Positions 1-12,637 of a stretch of 64,000 nt of DNA are shown here, one piece after another. A program made the position numbers and the translations under genes. Location: positions 9,527,906 through 9,591,905 of the forward strand of contig CM072160.1 in assembly GCA_036850595.1 (NCBI GenBank). Reading direction: 5' to 3'. The first letter of the stretch is position 1. Each line of letters begins with the position of its first letter. Origin of the DNA: Rhyacichthys aspro (taxonomy: Eukaryota; Chordata; Actinopteri; Gobiiformes; Rhyacichthyidae). The notes below the pieces were generated by a model that was not told where the DNA came from, ran no database searches, and worked only from the letters and a program-made list of their open reading frames with translations.

Positions 1-3000
1 TCAAGAGTGAAGTGTTTAGTAGATGCATGAACAATATCATCTCATTACATTCTCCTATAAGTTAGACGAGGCAATTTCCTTTAAAACACTTGACCTTTCA
101 GGCAAGCATATTAAATGCATCTGTTTTTCTCTGTGTTGTGAGTGCGTATATGTCTTCTCACTGCATGTGGGGAATGTTAATAATGCATCTCCATGTATAA
201 GCTTTGACTAAAATGTACCAGTCAGAATCAATGCACCCCATCACTGGACGCAGAAAACAGGGGCAGACAGTAAAGGCAGCTGCAGCAGCTCATGTGTGCA
301 TCCTAGTCATATTTTCTCATCTTATTTCTGTCATATTTTAATATTGGGCTAAGCTTATTGGGATGCAAGTGAGAGGAAAAAGGAAATACATAAATTGACT
401 GTTTCGCTGCCTTGTGCAAATGGAAACAAATTCTGTGAGACACTCCTCAGCAGAGAGAGAGATGGGCCTCCTCTTCACAGTGGCCACGACCAATAAACAT
501 TATTTCTCTGGCTATATATCATTCAGATCCCTATAGAACAGCCCTTTCTCTTCCCTAATTGCATTTTGTTTAGAGCTGTTCTGCGCTGCTGACTTTAGCT
601 GGAGTTTAATGCTATTGTGACTGAAGTTCTGCAAACTGATTCATACTAGTTTGAATTGTTTCTTATGGTTGGGAATTCAAATCATAGGGCAAAGCAATAA
701 ATGAATACAGAATATTGTTTATACTTGTAATAAATCCAGGAATTTTTTTCACATCAGTGCACCAGTCCCCAAACACGTGTAAGATAAATAAAAAGCATTT
801 TTGTTCCTAGGTGATAGTAACCACTCACATTTTCCTTAGCACACACAAATGCCCTGTGTGTAGTATTTATCATTGCTTTGTTCTTCTGTCAGTCGCTTTC
901 CATACTTTAATTTCATCCTAAAATGGATCAAAAAATGGTGATGACAAACATTAAGCTGTGATCTAATTTTTAGCAGCACAGATTACAATTCTTTCATCGA
1001 ATTTATAACACTTTTTGTAAGTGGCCTTGAAGTAAACTTCTCCACTCCAGACTGTCACTCACAGTGGCAGGAACTAGACTAGCTGAAATGACACTCCCAT
1101 AAGTTTCTGATCATAGCTATCATCACTGGGATTTTTGGTGACAGGGATGGAGAGGAAAATTGCTTTTAACCAGAAGAGGGGAAAAAAAGAAAAAAAAAGA
1201 AAACCCCAGAGAAACTAATTTAGACGAGATCAAAAGCATGAAAGAGCACTTCTGTGAGGAGATGATAAGCCTTTAAGGCCAGTAGCAGAGCCCCAGGACA
1301 GCGCTGCGGTCGAAGCCACATGGACACTTTGCCTCTCACACCTGTGTCCATCATTGTCCAAAAACAAACCAAGGGACACTTTAACATGAATGCTAGAGTA
1401 ACAGATAAAGGAGAGAGCAGCAGTGAGGACAGTTAAACAACACATGACGACAGATGTGACAGTGTGGCATTAAATCTTATCACCCAGAAAGTCATTTTCA
1501 TACATGATAAAAAAGACTTAATATGTTTGCGCATATTAGTGAGAGACAGGAATTGTGCATGTGAGTGCTGGACAAAACATCTTTTTTATTCCTCCTTTCA
1601 TAATTTTTCAGGCATGCACTATTTTATAATAAAACATGTATTGGTGGGACAGACGTTGAAACCAATGCTGATATTTCAATTGCTAACCACTTTTGTATTT
1701 TATTTTATTATTTTTTTTGACAGAAATTGCACATTTCAAAGGCCATCATTTTGAAACAGTTGTTAAAGCATCAGATCTTGCAAAGACAAAGAGCTTGTAG
1801 CTACAACCATTGCACTCAAAGCCACGTAATCTTATATGTTGTGACATTTAACTTATTTATGTGACATTTTCTATTGCTTTGGAATCAGTTCTTTGTGTTT
1901 ACAAGAAAGCTGCAGATTTTTAGCTTCATTAAAGTGGTCTTTTGAAATTAGGGATATCTGACCAGCTACAATGAATTATAGTTACACATTCAGTATTTTT
2001 GTACTTGCATTTCACTCTTCCACTGGCTCAGATCTGTTTAAGTGCACTTACAGGTTGTAAATTACATTCAATTAATGCCATTTCATTCAAAAAGAAGGCT
2101 CAGAGGTCAGCCTTGTGGTGATGATTGGCACAACTAATGATACCCTTACAGTAAATGAAGACAGTCAAAGAAATGTTCAAAGGCAGTTGTTTAATGACCA
2201 TTATTTTAAAGTAATTATACCACGAACTCTGTTGGCACACGTGCTAATATTAGCATCAGCGGAACAATTACTTTAGGTGATGGATTTGAAAAGAAACGAT
2301 TCGATAGCATTTCAATTAGCAGTGTATAGCTATAGGAACGGTAGCAAGCCAAATGATACTTTTAATTATGTTTTGTCTATTCTTCAAGCTGCAGCCACAA
2401 GAGAGTAGTGCTACAGAGACGAAAATGAAAGCACTGTGCACCTGCAGTGGCTGTGATGAAACTGTCCTCTCAGCCTTGTCTTTTCTTATGTCACTGCACT
2501 TTTTTTTCTCAGCACTCAGAAGTTCAATCACAGGAACCTTGTGTGAGCTCTGCAGGAGATCTGGCTGCAGCTGACAATTACTGAAAGACCTTTCATCATT
2601 GTTATATTCCGATGGCTATATTTGAAGGTGACATTAAAAAAAAAAAAAATCTGAATATAAAAAATTAAAATGGGATATTTAATAAGCAGCAGAGAAAAGA
2701 AATGCAAGCTCTACCTTGGTTACTAAGTTGACATATTGAATGCTATCTGGTCTTATTGTTAGTATTAAACTGGTCAAAAGTAGGCATGTTTTGAGGCTCC
2801 AGTTGCATGAGTGACTACAAGAGACGTCATAATAGCCTTCAGACGTCAGGCGCTGGCTCCATGAATGAAAGACAAAAAGACAGAAACCTCCCATGAGCTA
2901 TGTTTTAATTGCTTTTAAATGAAATGTGATAAAAATGTCCACTTTCTGGTGAATGATGTCTCCAAACATCATCATCAGGGGAGTTTACTATTGCATTATT

Positions 3001-3045
3001 GATGAATTAAATCATAATGACGGACATACATAATGACATGGATGT
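1..3045. other. unique non-coding DNA
   Basis: No gene or transposon is recognised. Short frames occur on both strands, such as 96 codons at 1464-1754, but they have no recognisable protein content and end at random stops typical of AT-rich DNA. The only low-complexity tracts are an uninterrupted 32-nt purine run at 1172-1203 and a run of 14 A at 2636-2649. The stretch at about 420-620 is high-complexity and repeat-free and could be conserved, but nothing in it proves function. Confidence 0.6.
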
Positions 3046-3236
3046 GCAGGTGAATTGGTGACTCTAAATTGCCCACAGTGAATGGTGGGTGTAAATGGTG
3101 GTGTGTTATTGTTAGCCCTGCAATTAACTGGTGATTGTCAAAGGTGTACCCCACCTCACGCTCAAAGCAGCTGTTATAGACCCTTAAGTAGAAGAAAATG
3201 AATGAATGAAAGAATGGATGGATGGATGAATGAAAA
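3046..3236 (+). repeat. degraded L2/SINE-type 3' tail repeat, plus orientation
   Basis: The segment follows the order of a repeat I recognise from many fish genomes: a 'ggtgactctaaattgccc' block, a stretch of TGAATGG/TGTAAATGG words, 'agccctgc', 'ggtgtacccc', a CAGCTG-containing block, and finally a TGAA/TGGA microsatellite tail. That tail is typical of L2-clade LINE 3' ends and the SINEs that borrow them. The match is from memory of the consensus and the copy is clearly diverged, so it is old. No LINE reading frame is present, so this is only the 3' end or a SINE. Confidence 0.6.
3197..3236 (+). repeat. TGAA/TGGA microsatellite tail
   Basis: Four-base units AATG/AATG then GATG/GATG, with one interruption, form the 3' tail of the L2/SINE-like repeat just upstream. 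Such tails grow from the reverse-transcription priming site, so this tract is best read as part of that repeat rather than an independent microsatellite. Confidence 0.8.
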
Positions 3237-6200
3237 GTTAAACACATTGTTTTGTAAAAATGCATACTGGACTGAATTCCAAAAGGAACTCATAGATAAA
3301 ATCAATGTTTTGATATTGTTTTACATTTTCTATCAGAGAACTTCATAGAGCTAGTGATAAATGTAACAAGAACACTGCAGTTTATCACCCTTTAGGTGTC
3401 CCAGCTGTAAACCTGCCAGAAATGACAAATGCTGAACAATGGTTATTTTTCACTATCACAAAGAGCTATGATTGTACAGGAGCTCTATATTTCAATTCGT
3501 TTATCTAAAACAGAGTCAGTGTTTTCAGCATACTCACAAAAGGAAAGACTGTATTATTTTACAGTAAACAGACAAGTAATTACTTTCAACAAAACCCTGT
3601 CACACTCTTTGTCTGGCCCTGACAGTGTAACTTTCATTAAATGGCCTTGGAATACGATATTTAGTTTTAAAGTGCTGTTCTTTATTGGATAGGGATGTTT
3701 CTATAGCAGTTCCAAGCCATTAAAAACTGACACTGGCTTTTGTACCATCTAAGGTGAGTTTTAATGAACATCACATTGATTAATTTAGGGGAGAAAGAGT
3801 GCATAAAGACATATGTTGGAAGATGTATAATGTAAAAATGAATGGAGCTGGCTCAAGCTGTGCATGTCTCTGAGGGGAGGTACTGGAGGTATGTCCACAG
3901 CTAGCGACAATGTGCTTCAGTCTGGTGAGATGTTAAGGTCAAGTGAAGGAAGGTCAGGGGACTTAATCGACTGGTGACTGCGCAGCGACTTTCCTTGATC
4001 AATACGTGTCACCTGGTCTAGACCAGCCCTGACTCAAGGTAATATAACTGCACTGCATGTAGGTCACACAACAAAGAGCTCTGCAAGTGGTAGAATCTCT
4101 GGTCTGCATTTAAATGAACTATATATGGATTGTTTGAGACTTTGGCTAAACTCAATGTGCCATGTGCCTTTCAATCTGTCGAATTAGAATGAAACCAAAC
4201 AATAAAACCAACCGTATATGTAATCAACCTTATGTATCTGTTTGCTGCCCACACAAACTTCAACAATGTTCCAATTGTAAAAGCCAGTTTGAATTTAAAT
4301 GTATGTAGGTATTGTTGAGTAAGGATGTATAAAATTTTATTCCACATTAAGTGTGACTGAATAATTTTTTATCTGATATTTGGTGCCTTTATAGTGTTGC
4401 GCCACAAATATTATAATCTCTGGAAGCTAAATTTGCTTTGCTTTTTTCTGATGATTTCCCCCAGTTTTGTAGTAATTCATGTTTCAGAATTGCTTGCTAT
4501 TGAAGCACTTGCTCTGTGTTCTCAAGTAGTGTTTTCCTGTTGTTGACTCAGATAATGTACTCTAAAGGGGTGTCAGTGCATTAACAAACAGAGCCCCACA
4601 GTGGGAAAGACCAGCATATTTCACGGTGCAGCTTTGTGTGGCTCAATGTGAGGAAACCAGTATCTATCAATGCAGCAAAAGGGTTGGAAAATGTGTTCAG
4701 TACCCTGCGTTTAGCTAGAATTACCAGGATAACACAATAGTTACACATTTTCATCAAAATGTGTTTAACTGAGCAACACAGCTGTCTTGACTGTAAAAGG
4801 CTATTATTAAAACATCAGTTCAACAATGCAATTACACATGAAGAAAGAAAGTACACACAGGCTGATGAAGCACCCTTATGTAGGTTTTGATATAGCACCA
4901 CTGCAGCCACTCTCTGTCTGGACCATGTCTTTTGGAAAAGCAATTCACCTTGCCACATGAATCACATTAATACATTTAGCAAATTACCCCAGTGCTGTTC
5001 CATTATTGACGTATGTGAGCTGAGTTAACTTTAAAGAGATGGACACAGGCTTACAGTGAAAGCCTGGTGTGTGATATGTCTTGGGTGAGCTGCTTCAATG
5101 AGATCAATAAACACTAACTTATCCTAACAGCAGAGATGCTTTCATGTTCCCTATTTATTATATTTAATAATTAATGAACAGTAAGCACAATAATGAACTG
5201 TAAGACAAACGCATATCTATTCTTGTATTACTGCATCATTACATTTTGTTTAAGAATGCTTAAAACTGATTTCAGCACACTCCAATGGGCTATTTTTCCA
5301 AGTGTTTTGCTTTGCACATCTCACAATCTTTTCCTGCTAACTATGACAGTCTGCTAAGCTAATGTCAGTTCGCTTACCTCCAAGAAAGTTAGGATTCTCA
5401 TTATATTTGACTTGTGCCTCTACCATAACTCCTCCAAGGCTTAGGCACAAAATGCCTCATATTTTCTTGCACATTTTCATCTGTGTCATCTGCAGCCATA
5501 GAATTAGACCTCTCACTCACAAAGCAGGTGTCAGAGTGGCAAACGGTGGAGAGCAAAGGACTTATTTCAAGGGCAAGAGAGATGCTGCAACTTCTACTTT
5601 TCAAACAAACTTTAACACATCACCACAATCTAGGTCATCATGTCTAACTGAGCAGATTGACAACATCCACATCTAAACATTGACTGATATGCAATCTTAA
5701 ATTTATCCAATAATCAGCTTTATTATATACCCAGAACCTCCATACTGAAATAATGGCTTGAGATGAGTTGTGGTCACCAGAGTTAGGTCTGTGGGTTGCT
5801 CTCCTGCTTGTTAAATCTATACAGTCCCTGTATACATATGCACTGCCAAGCATTAAAATAGATTAAATGTTAAAATGACCCTTGTTGTTACAAGCTAGAC
5901 TATATTCTAATATAGAAATATACCATCTCATTAGTATTTCTTCAACAAAGCCCATGAAACAACTCATGGACGTGAACACTATTATATAGTATATAACTAT
6001 TAGCACATATAGCTTATAGCACATACCTAGTCAACACGGTTAATCACTGAATTATTTAAAGTAATGTTTTGGGTTTTTTTTTAAATCAATTTTAATATAA
6101 TTATTAAAATGTACTTCTCACTCAGATATTTTTTCAGTACACTGGATGCACTTGGATTCACAGTGAGTTTTAGAGTAGGACTATTTTGTGAGACAAATTC

Positions 6201-8364
6201 TTTCTAAAATTGACAGCTTTTCTTTAACTGATTGAAGCAAGCCTAAAAGCTGTTATAAAGAAAGAAGATTGGGGTGCTAGATGTCTGTATTAGTCTATAT
6301 CTAAATGCTAGTGTGAGTTTCAGAAAGTCTGCAATAGTTCAAATCTAACACTGGATAAATGCATTTTAAAGGCTATTCAAAAATAGCTTATTTTAAGAAG
6401 GCAGACCGAGGACACAGGGCTGTGCCAGGCAGACAAAAGGGCTGCAGAGAGCCCAGTTTTTTTTTCTTCTCCTCCTTCTTTTGTCAGTCGTATCAGTGGA
6501 GTTGGACAAAGTTTTTCATCCTATTCATCTTAAAAAATATACTGAGCCACATCAGAATAGCCCAACCTCCATCACAATGCACTTTTTCTCCAATAACATG
6601 CTTCCAAGTGTGTGTTCTCTTTTTCTCTCCCATTGTGTCTTGATCACAAACAACAAAAGTAAATCAATGGTGTGCTCACATGTATATTATATACATATTG
6701 TCCCATGCTAAGAGTCACATTAAACATAAAGTCTGCACACAGCTGAAATTTCGCAGGGTGTCTGACAAGTGCACTTATGGTTAAAAGAGAAACAGTGCTC
6801 AAGTTTGGAAGATTTGTGTGTTGCAACTACCTGTATGCAAGAAGAAGACATTTCCTTTCAAAACATGGCAAACGGTGTAGTAATATATTGAAATGTGGCA
6901 TTTGATTTGAAACATTAGGAATAAGTAGCTACTTTAAGTCTGTAGATACATGTTTCTGCAGTGGACACTTAAAAAAGAAAGAAAATAATTTAGTCTGTGT
7001 TCTTGCAGTACAGCATTATTTGAACAATAAGGGCAATCCTAATTTTCAGTCCAGTCAGTCTATATCATTAACATGCACAAGCCAATTCCAATGAATGCGT
7101 GTGGTACTCTGCGTTTCTAATATTTTCTCAGTGAGTGGTTAACCCTCTTCGTCCTGCACCTGTCCTGAGGTTCATTATGTTGATTGGATGCTCTGTAAAC
7201 ACACCGGACCAGACAGAGTGAACCTATCTCTGATTAATATTAACAAAGGTGGTCAGGGCACTCGTGACCTGACCAGTATGGGGATGGAAAACATTGAATT
7301 TCATAAATTCCAGTCTTTACATCCAGGAATTATTAACACCTTTGATTGCATTTAGCTGGGAAAGCAGTTGTAAGCCTCTGTAGCAGCAATACAGATCTAT
7401 TTAATTTTGATAGTGCCACTTTAAAACACAATCTCAACTCAATGCACATGACAGAAAACCCATCCCATCCCAAAGTAGCACTTTCACTATCTTGGTAACT
7501 TCATTCTGTCTGTCTCTAGGATTTGCAGCTCTAGCCAGCTTGTGACAAAACATCTTTCCATGAACCATCTGCAGGTCTTGTCCAGTTGCAGTGTATGGTG
7601 TTCAGCAGAATGATGTAATATCTGTCTGGGACCCTTTGACCTTTCATCATGCAGGGGATGTAGACATCACATAAGCTGTGAGTCATTACACTGGTGTGAC
7701 TGTGACTGACAAAGCACCTTCGGGTAAATGCTATTTTCATCCGATGTTCATCTCAGGCTGACTACTTTTTATACTAGTTCTAAACTGGTTTGATTTTATT
7801 TTTTTATTGTGGCCATACATTTACATCTCTGCCACAACCATCAAACTGGCTGCAAATATAGCCCTGGAAAAAGTACTCTAGCATGTCAGTTTCTGCTGAA
7901 TAACCTATGTTATATTTTAGCAATGGGGGCACAGACAGATCCCAAATAAATATTTTACAGCTATAAATAATTCTATTTGTTTCCGCTGGAGCTGGTGGTA
8001 CCTGCTTTGTAAGCTCTGCAGGCATGTGTCACACAATCTGAATCCAATGTGCGACACCTTCTACTGCATCTACAGTTGAGAGGGTAATGCCAACAATAAG
8101 AAAACATAAAGCTTATTCTGCAGTACAGCAATGGAATATAGATTACCCAGAGGATGTTAGATGTTGTTTATTTTGCTTCACTTTCCATAATATGGCTATT
8201 ATTGCAGTTCATCATTACTAACAATAGCATATAAATGAAGAACATCATCCCCATACTGTTAAATATATTTCATTTTCCTGCTGGTATCCAATTAATTAGG
8301 CTCAGTAATGTATTATTGACAAATGCAGGACAATTATGTTTTTGTTTGATATTGCGTTCAGTGG
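3237..8364. other. unique non-coding DNA
   Basis: No gene, RNA or transposon is recognised. A pyrimidine run lies at about 6457-6483, where T-rich sequence passes into TTC/CCT words. The frame of 104 codons at 5362-5676 has no domain, repeat or signal-peptide pattern and overlaps open frames on the other strand, which suggests a chance opening. AT-rich patches occur near 5.15 kb and 5.95-6.1 kb. Confidence 0.55.
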
Positions 8365-8367
8365 TAT

Positions 8368-8402
<35 letters not shown>

Positions 8403-8404
8403 TT
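8365..8404. repeat. (TATT)10 microsatellite
   Basis: Ten uninterrupted TATT units. Nothing directly upstream is a convincing LINE or SINE, so I cannot say whether this is a retroposon tail or an independent expansion. Perfect tetranucleotide tracts of this length are usually polymorphic. Confidence 0.95.
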
Positions 8405-10538
8405 GGTGGGGAGTCTCATGTTATAAATGTGGGAAGTCTTTTTGGGGTGCCTCTGGGAGCTGCTTTGGTCCTGCTTTGTGGCTAATGATCCCAATGAGGC
8501 AGTTTGTTCCTGTTTACTTGAGCTGGGGTGAACAGAGAGTGCTCCAATTACTGTGCCTTACCTTTAGACTGAACAAAATTAAACGCTTCCATCTCATAAG
8601 GATTGAAAGTGGGTATAAGGTTAGAAAGGCACAGCAACAGAAGCATGAATATATCTTGACCTACAAAACACTGGAAGGGAGTTAAGTGTAAGAAAACCGA
8701 TGAATGTACATGAAGGAGTTTTCCTTGTAAGTTCCTGCTTCACTAAAACACAGCCCTTTCCAAAAGCTAACGCCAAAAGGCTGGCCTCTAAAATGCTCTT
8801 TGCAGAAGTGAATAAATGATGAGCAAGCAGATTTATTCAACAGTAGAGAGGTCATTGTAAGGTCTTAAAGTTCTGAACCAAAATTATTCTGTGCCAGAAA
8901 CCCCCAAAGAACAGCAAGATGCCAACTTGTAGGGCTTCACTAAATTTCAAAACTGCTTTCCAAAACTGCTATCTGCATTATTTTTACAAAGATGTGGTTT
9001 AGAATATATTTCATCATCAATAAGTACTTGTGTTTGTGCTGTTTGTTGCTTCAGATTTTTTGATGCATTTATGACTTAATCAAAAAATGAACATAGTTGC
9101 ATTGAAAAAAGAGCACTAAACGCAACAAAGGAAGACAGCCATGACATATTTCTTTCCCTTTGCATCATGTTTTTTATTAAGCAGAGTGGATAATGCAAAC
9201 CGGGCAAATATGTTTGTGTTCATTTCTGTTTCTGTTTACTTTACTAAGCTTACATTAAATTGGTGTAAAATGTTTCCTGTTTTTGTAACCTGTTTCTGGA
9301 GAGTTCCTAAATGTGCCCCCGAATTTGTGTAAATAAAATCTTGTTAGATATATTTACACTGGCCACTTGTGTTAGCAGACAGCACAGAATGTTTTATCTG
9401 TCTCTTGAGGCCTCTTTTTGTCTTCACAGATCATGGGCAGACACTTGGGAAAATGCTGTACAGGCCTCTTGTTTTTGTGTGAGACTTTGATTCTGATTGA
9501 AATGGAACTTCAGCATGTTTTGGTTGGCCTGTAGGGCATAAGAGAGATGAAAGAGAATATAGCTTAGTAATTGGTCTGAAGTGGATTACAAAAAGGAGTC
9601 TCCCCTTTATGAGGAAAGTTCAGTTCTAACACATTTCATTTAAAAAGAGAAATCATCAGATAAATTATCACTAACCTACAGATAGGGCTTTTATACATAT
9701 GTTAAATGTGATCATTGTGTTGAAGTATATGCGAGTGTGTAAATGTGGGAAAGTATAGAATTTACCGAAAGCATCTTCTTGAACTTTCGTTAGAGCTACT
9801 TAAAGTTTGGTTCTGAACTCAACCAGTATATTCAGCTGTGTTGCTGCCCTCATAACACCAACATACTGAATGTATTTGTACTCTGTATAAAATGGAGAAA
9901 CTGCTTTGCAAGGTCTCGCTTACAGTGTCAGAGGCGCTGTCCTTGGTACTGAAGTCCCAGCAATCAACAGGAGACAAGACTCAAGATTAAGTGCACAAAA
10001 CATGATTTATATATAGTGTATTGAATTTATTGAATTAAAAAATATGTTTCAAATCTTGACTAAGGACGCACTTAATCAATCTGTCAGACAGCTAACATTG
10101 TTATTCTTTTTTTTCTGACTCACAGATTGTCCTCATTTAGTCCCCACCTTTAACTTGTATAATATCTATTGTTGCCTGGTGGTCTGCACAGCTTGTATTT
10201 GCACACACAAAGTATAGTGAGACAACATTTTAACTTCAGTTCCCACTCAACTGCCACTGAGGCTGCACATTGAGATCCACAGAGGCAGCTGGTTTTACTG
10301 TATTTATTACTGGTTTCTACTGTTATTACTCTTGACAGTGTTTTGATATTCTTCATTAAGTGTTTGCTGATGAATCATATTGATTTCTTTGCAAAGACTG
10401 TCCACATGAAAGTTTTTTTTTGTTGCTCTGTGCCAGGATTGTAACTCTTGACAATGGCTTGACTGTCTGCATGGCTGAGCGCTATGATTAGTAGACTCAT
10501 TATATTGTCATGCTCTGATGCTCTTTTGCTCCCATCTG

Positions 10539-10540
<2 letters not shown>
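8405..10540. other. unique non-coding DNA
   Basis: No gene or mobile element is recognised. Frames are all shorter than about 75 codons. The sequence is high-complexity, AT-rich and free of tandem repeats. Confidence 0.55.

Positions 10541-10572
<32 letters not shown>
10541..10572. repeat. (CT)4(CA)12 compound microsatellite
   Basis: Four CT units run directly into twelve perfect CA units. CA/TG is the commonest vertebrate dinucleotide microsatellite. Short frames that cross it on either strand encode only Thr-His or Cys-Val runs and are artefacts of the repeat. Confidence 0.95.
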
Positions 10573-10573
<1 letters not shown>

Positions 10574-11229
10574 AACTTTAGCAACACAAAGATTCACAAC
10601 ATCACAGCTCACACATGTGAAGATGCAAACACAAGACAAAAGGCAATCACTAGGATGAATGTCTGAGGATTTTTCCGAGGATTTTCCCTGCAAACACGAC
10701 AGGCTTTTACTGTTTGCATGTTGTCTAAAGTCAGAGCGTGCAGATGAACCAAAAATAACCCAAATTACAGGCAGCCTGCCTCTATCTAGGGCTGTTCTGT
10801 CTGTGAATTGCTGACTGTAAGTAGACCTGCTAGTTCTTTTTCGACCCGCACATCATTTACTGTCTCTTCAAATCTCTCACAGTAGCTGTTGTTCACACCC
10901 ACATCCACTCCCACTCCCTTCTTCTTCACTTCGTTTTTTTTCACTTTTCCACTCGTTTTCGGATGTGTGAAGCTCATCACAGGCTTTCAAGATGCTTTTC
11001 TGGTGAGCACAAATCCAATTTCGGGTGACTAATCTGCATTTTTTTCAGCCTCTTGCTAAACACTTGTGCGGGGTTGCTGAACAGAAATGGAAGCAGCGCA
11101 GGCAGAGGACACAGCTGCAAACATTTAACCTTGCCGACAGGTCCGATTGTTATGCTTAGAGTTTCATTAGCTGTGTTTGTTGAATAGGCAATGTGTGCCT
11201 ATTGTAGTTGCATTGGTTAATTTACACAC

Positions 11230-11248
11230 TATATATATATATATATAT
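11230..11248. repeat. (TA)9 microsatellite
   Basis: Nine TA units followed by T. This is a short, uninterrupted, self-complementary dinucleotide tract in otherwise AT-rich DNA. Confidence 0.9.
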
Positions 11249-12621
11249 TTGCCTGCAATAATGTGATTGTTATTATGGGCTATTGTTGATCTGAGCAGTT
11301 TGATAAGACGTTTATGGTGTTAAACCTATTCAGTGTACATTTTATATTAAATTGGCCTATAGATTACAATAATTAAGCTGGGCAGTTGCAGTTTGGTGGT
11401 ATTGGTATTGTCACCTGAACTGTTGTGCTTAGGTAGTGTTGGATCCACAATATAACATATGCACAGTGAGAGAAATCCAATTGTTGAGAATCATGTCAGC
11501 GGAGCTCTGGGCCACAGCTTTTGCTCATGATTTATTACTGAAGCACTGCCACATTTGCCAATAGGAAAACACTTTTGGTAGAGTCATGGGGATATACAGA
11601 GATGGATGAGAACACAAACTGAATAACATTTCTCCTGCTTATCTGACATTCTCTCATAGGCCTATGTTACTTGGGACCACAAAGAAAAAAGCAACGATGG
11701 ACCAAGGAAATGTGATTTTTTTTTCTGAGGGAATGAATTGCTCTTGTTTGAGTGGTAGAAGTGGTTTGATTTTAAATGTGTTGGACTGGACATTGTCCTC
11801 TATTGTCTCCTTGCTCCAAACACTGCTGTGTGACTTCAGCTGCCTCTCTGAAAGGAAATGTGATTCCTCTGTTATCCACGGTGACTCTTGTTTTTATCAC
11901 CACTCTGCTTGTAACATCTGTCAGGCTGAGTGTCATCAATCCTCCTGTTTGGACCTGCCTGGTGTGTGCGCAGTGTGTGTTTGCTGTCCACAAAAGTCTC
12001 CAAACACGAGTTGTTTTTTATTTTGCTTTTTCAAAGGCAGTTTTCTGTCTCCTTCAGATTACAGATGTTTTAATAGTCTGTAAAACAAAGGAATCTTTTT
12101 TTTTTCTCTCTTTTTTTTTAATGCCGCACTCTTTAATTTTGACTGTGTGAAAGTGGGTATCTAACTATCATGTAACCATCCAACTTGTATTAAGTGACAT
12201 CAAAATGACACAATGGCCCTTCTTCCTGCCTTTTGCAGGATAGTGTTTGGTGATTTAAACAAACAAAAAAAAAACTTCAGCATTATTTAATCCACAACAA
12301 TTATTTTTCAGAGCTACCATCATTTTTACAGATAATTATAAAGGGATATTTTTCTATGCTTTGGGCCTTGCATCCACATTAAGTCAAATGTGTTATCAGG
12401 CCAAACTGAGATTGTTTAGAGCTTCTTCCAAAGTAAAGATTTTTTATCATTATTACCTGTGGCAGAAGGGAGCTTTTACCATCTGCGCTGAAATCACACC
12501 TGTTCAAGTTTGTATTGAGCATTCATATATGCATGAGAATGAAAAATGTGTGTCAGATTTTGTTTGCTTGGAAACACATGGATTCATGACATATTTACAA
12601 GTCAACTTACCATTTTCACTC

Positions 12622-12637
12622 CATCATCATCATCATC
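12622..12637. repeat. (CAT)5 trinucleotide run
   Basis: Five CAT units lie inside an open frame, where they would be read as a His run. It is too short to be informative beyond explaining that run. Confidence 0.8.

Noticed and set aside
10484..10693. Frames across the CA repeat encoding Thr-His or Cys-Val runs
   Set aside because: Microsatellite translation artefacts.
11664..12150. Two overlapping Cys-rich frames
   Set aside because: Cys and Leu abundance follows from TG- and CT-rich DNA. Two phases and the opposite strand are all open over the same bases.
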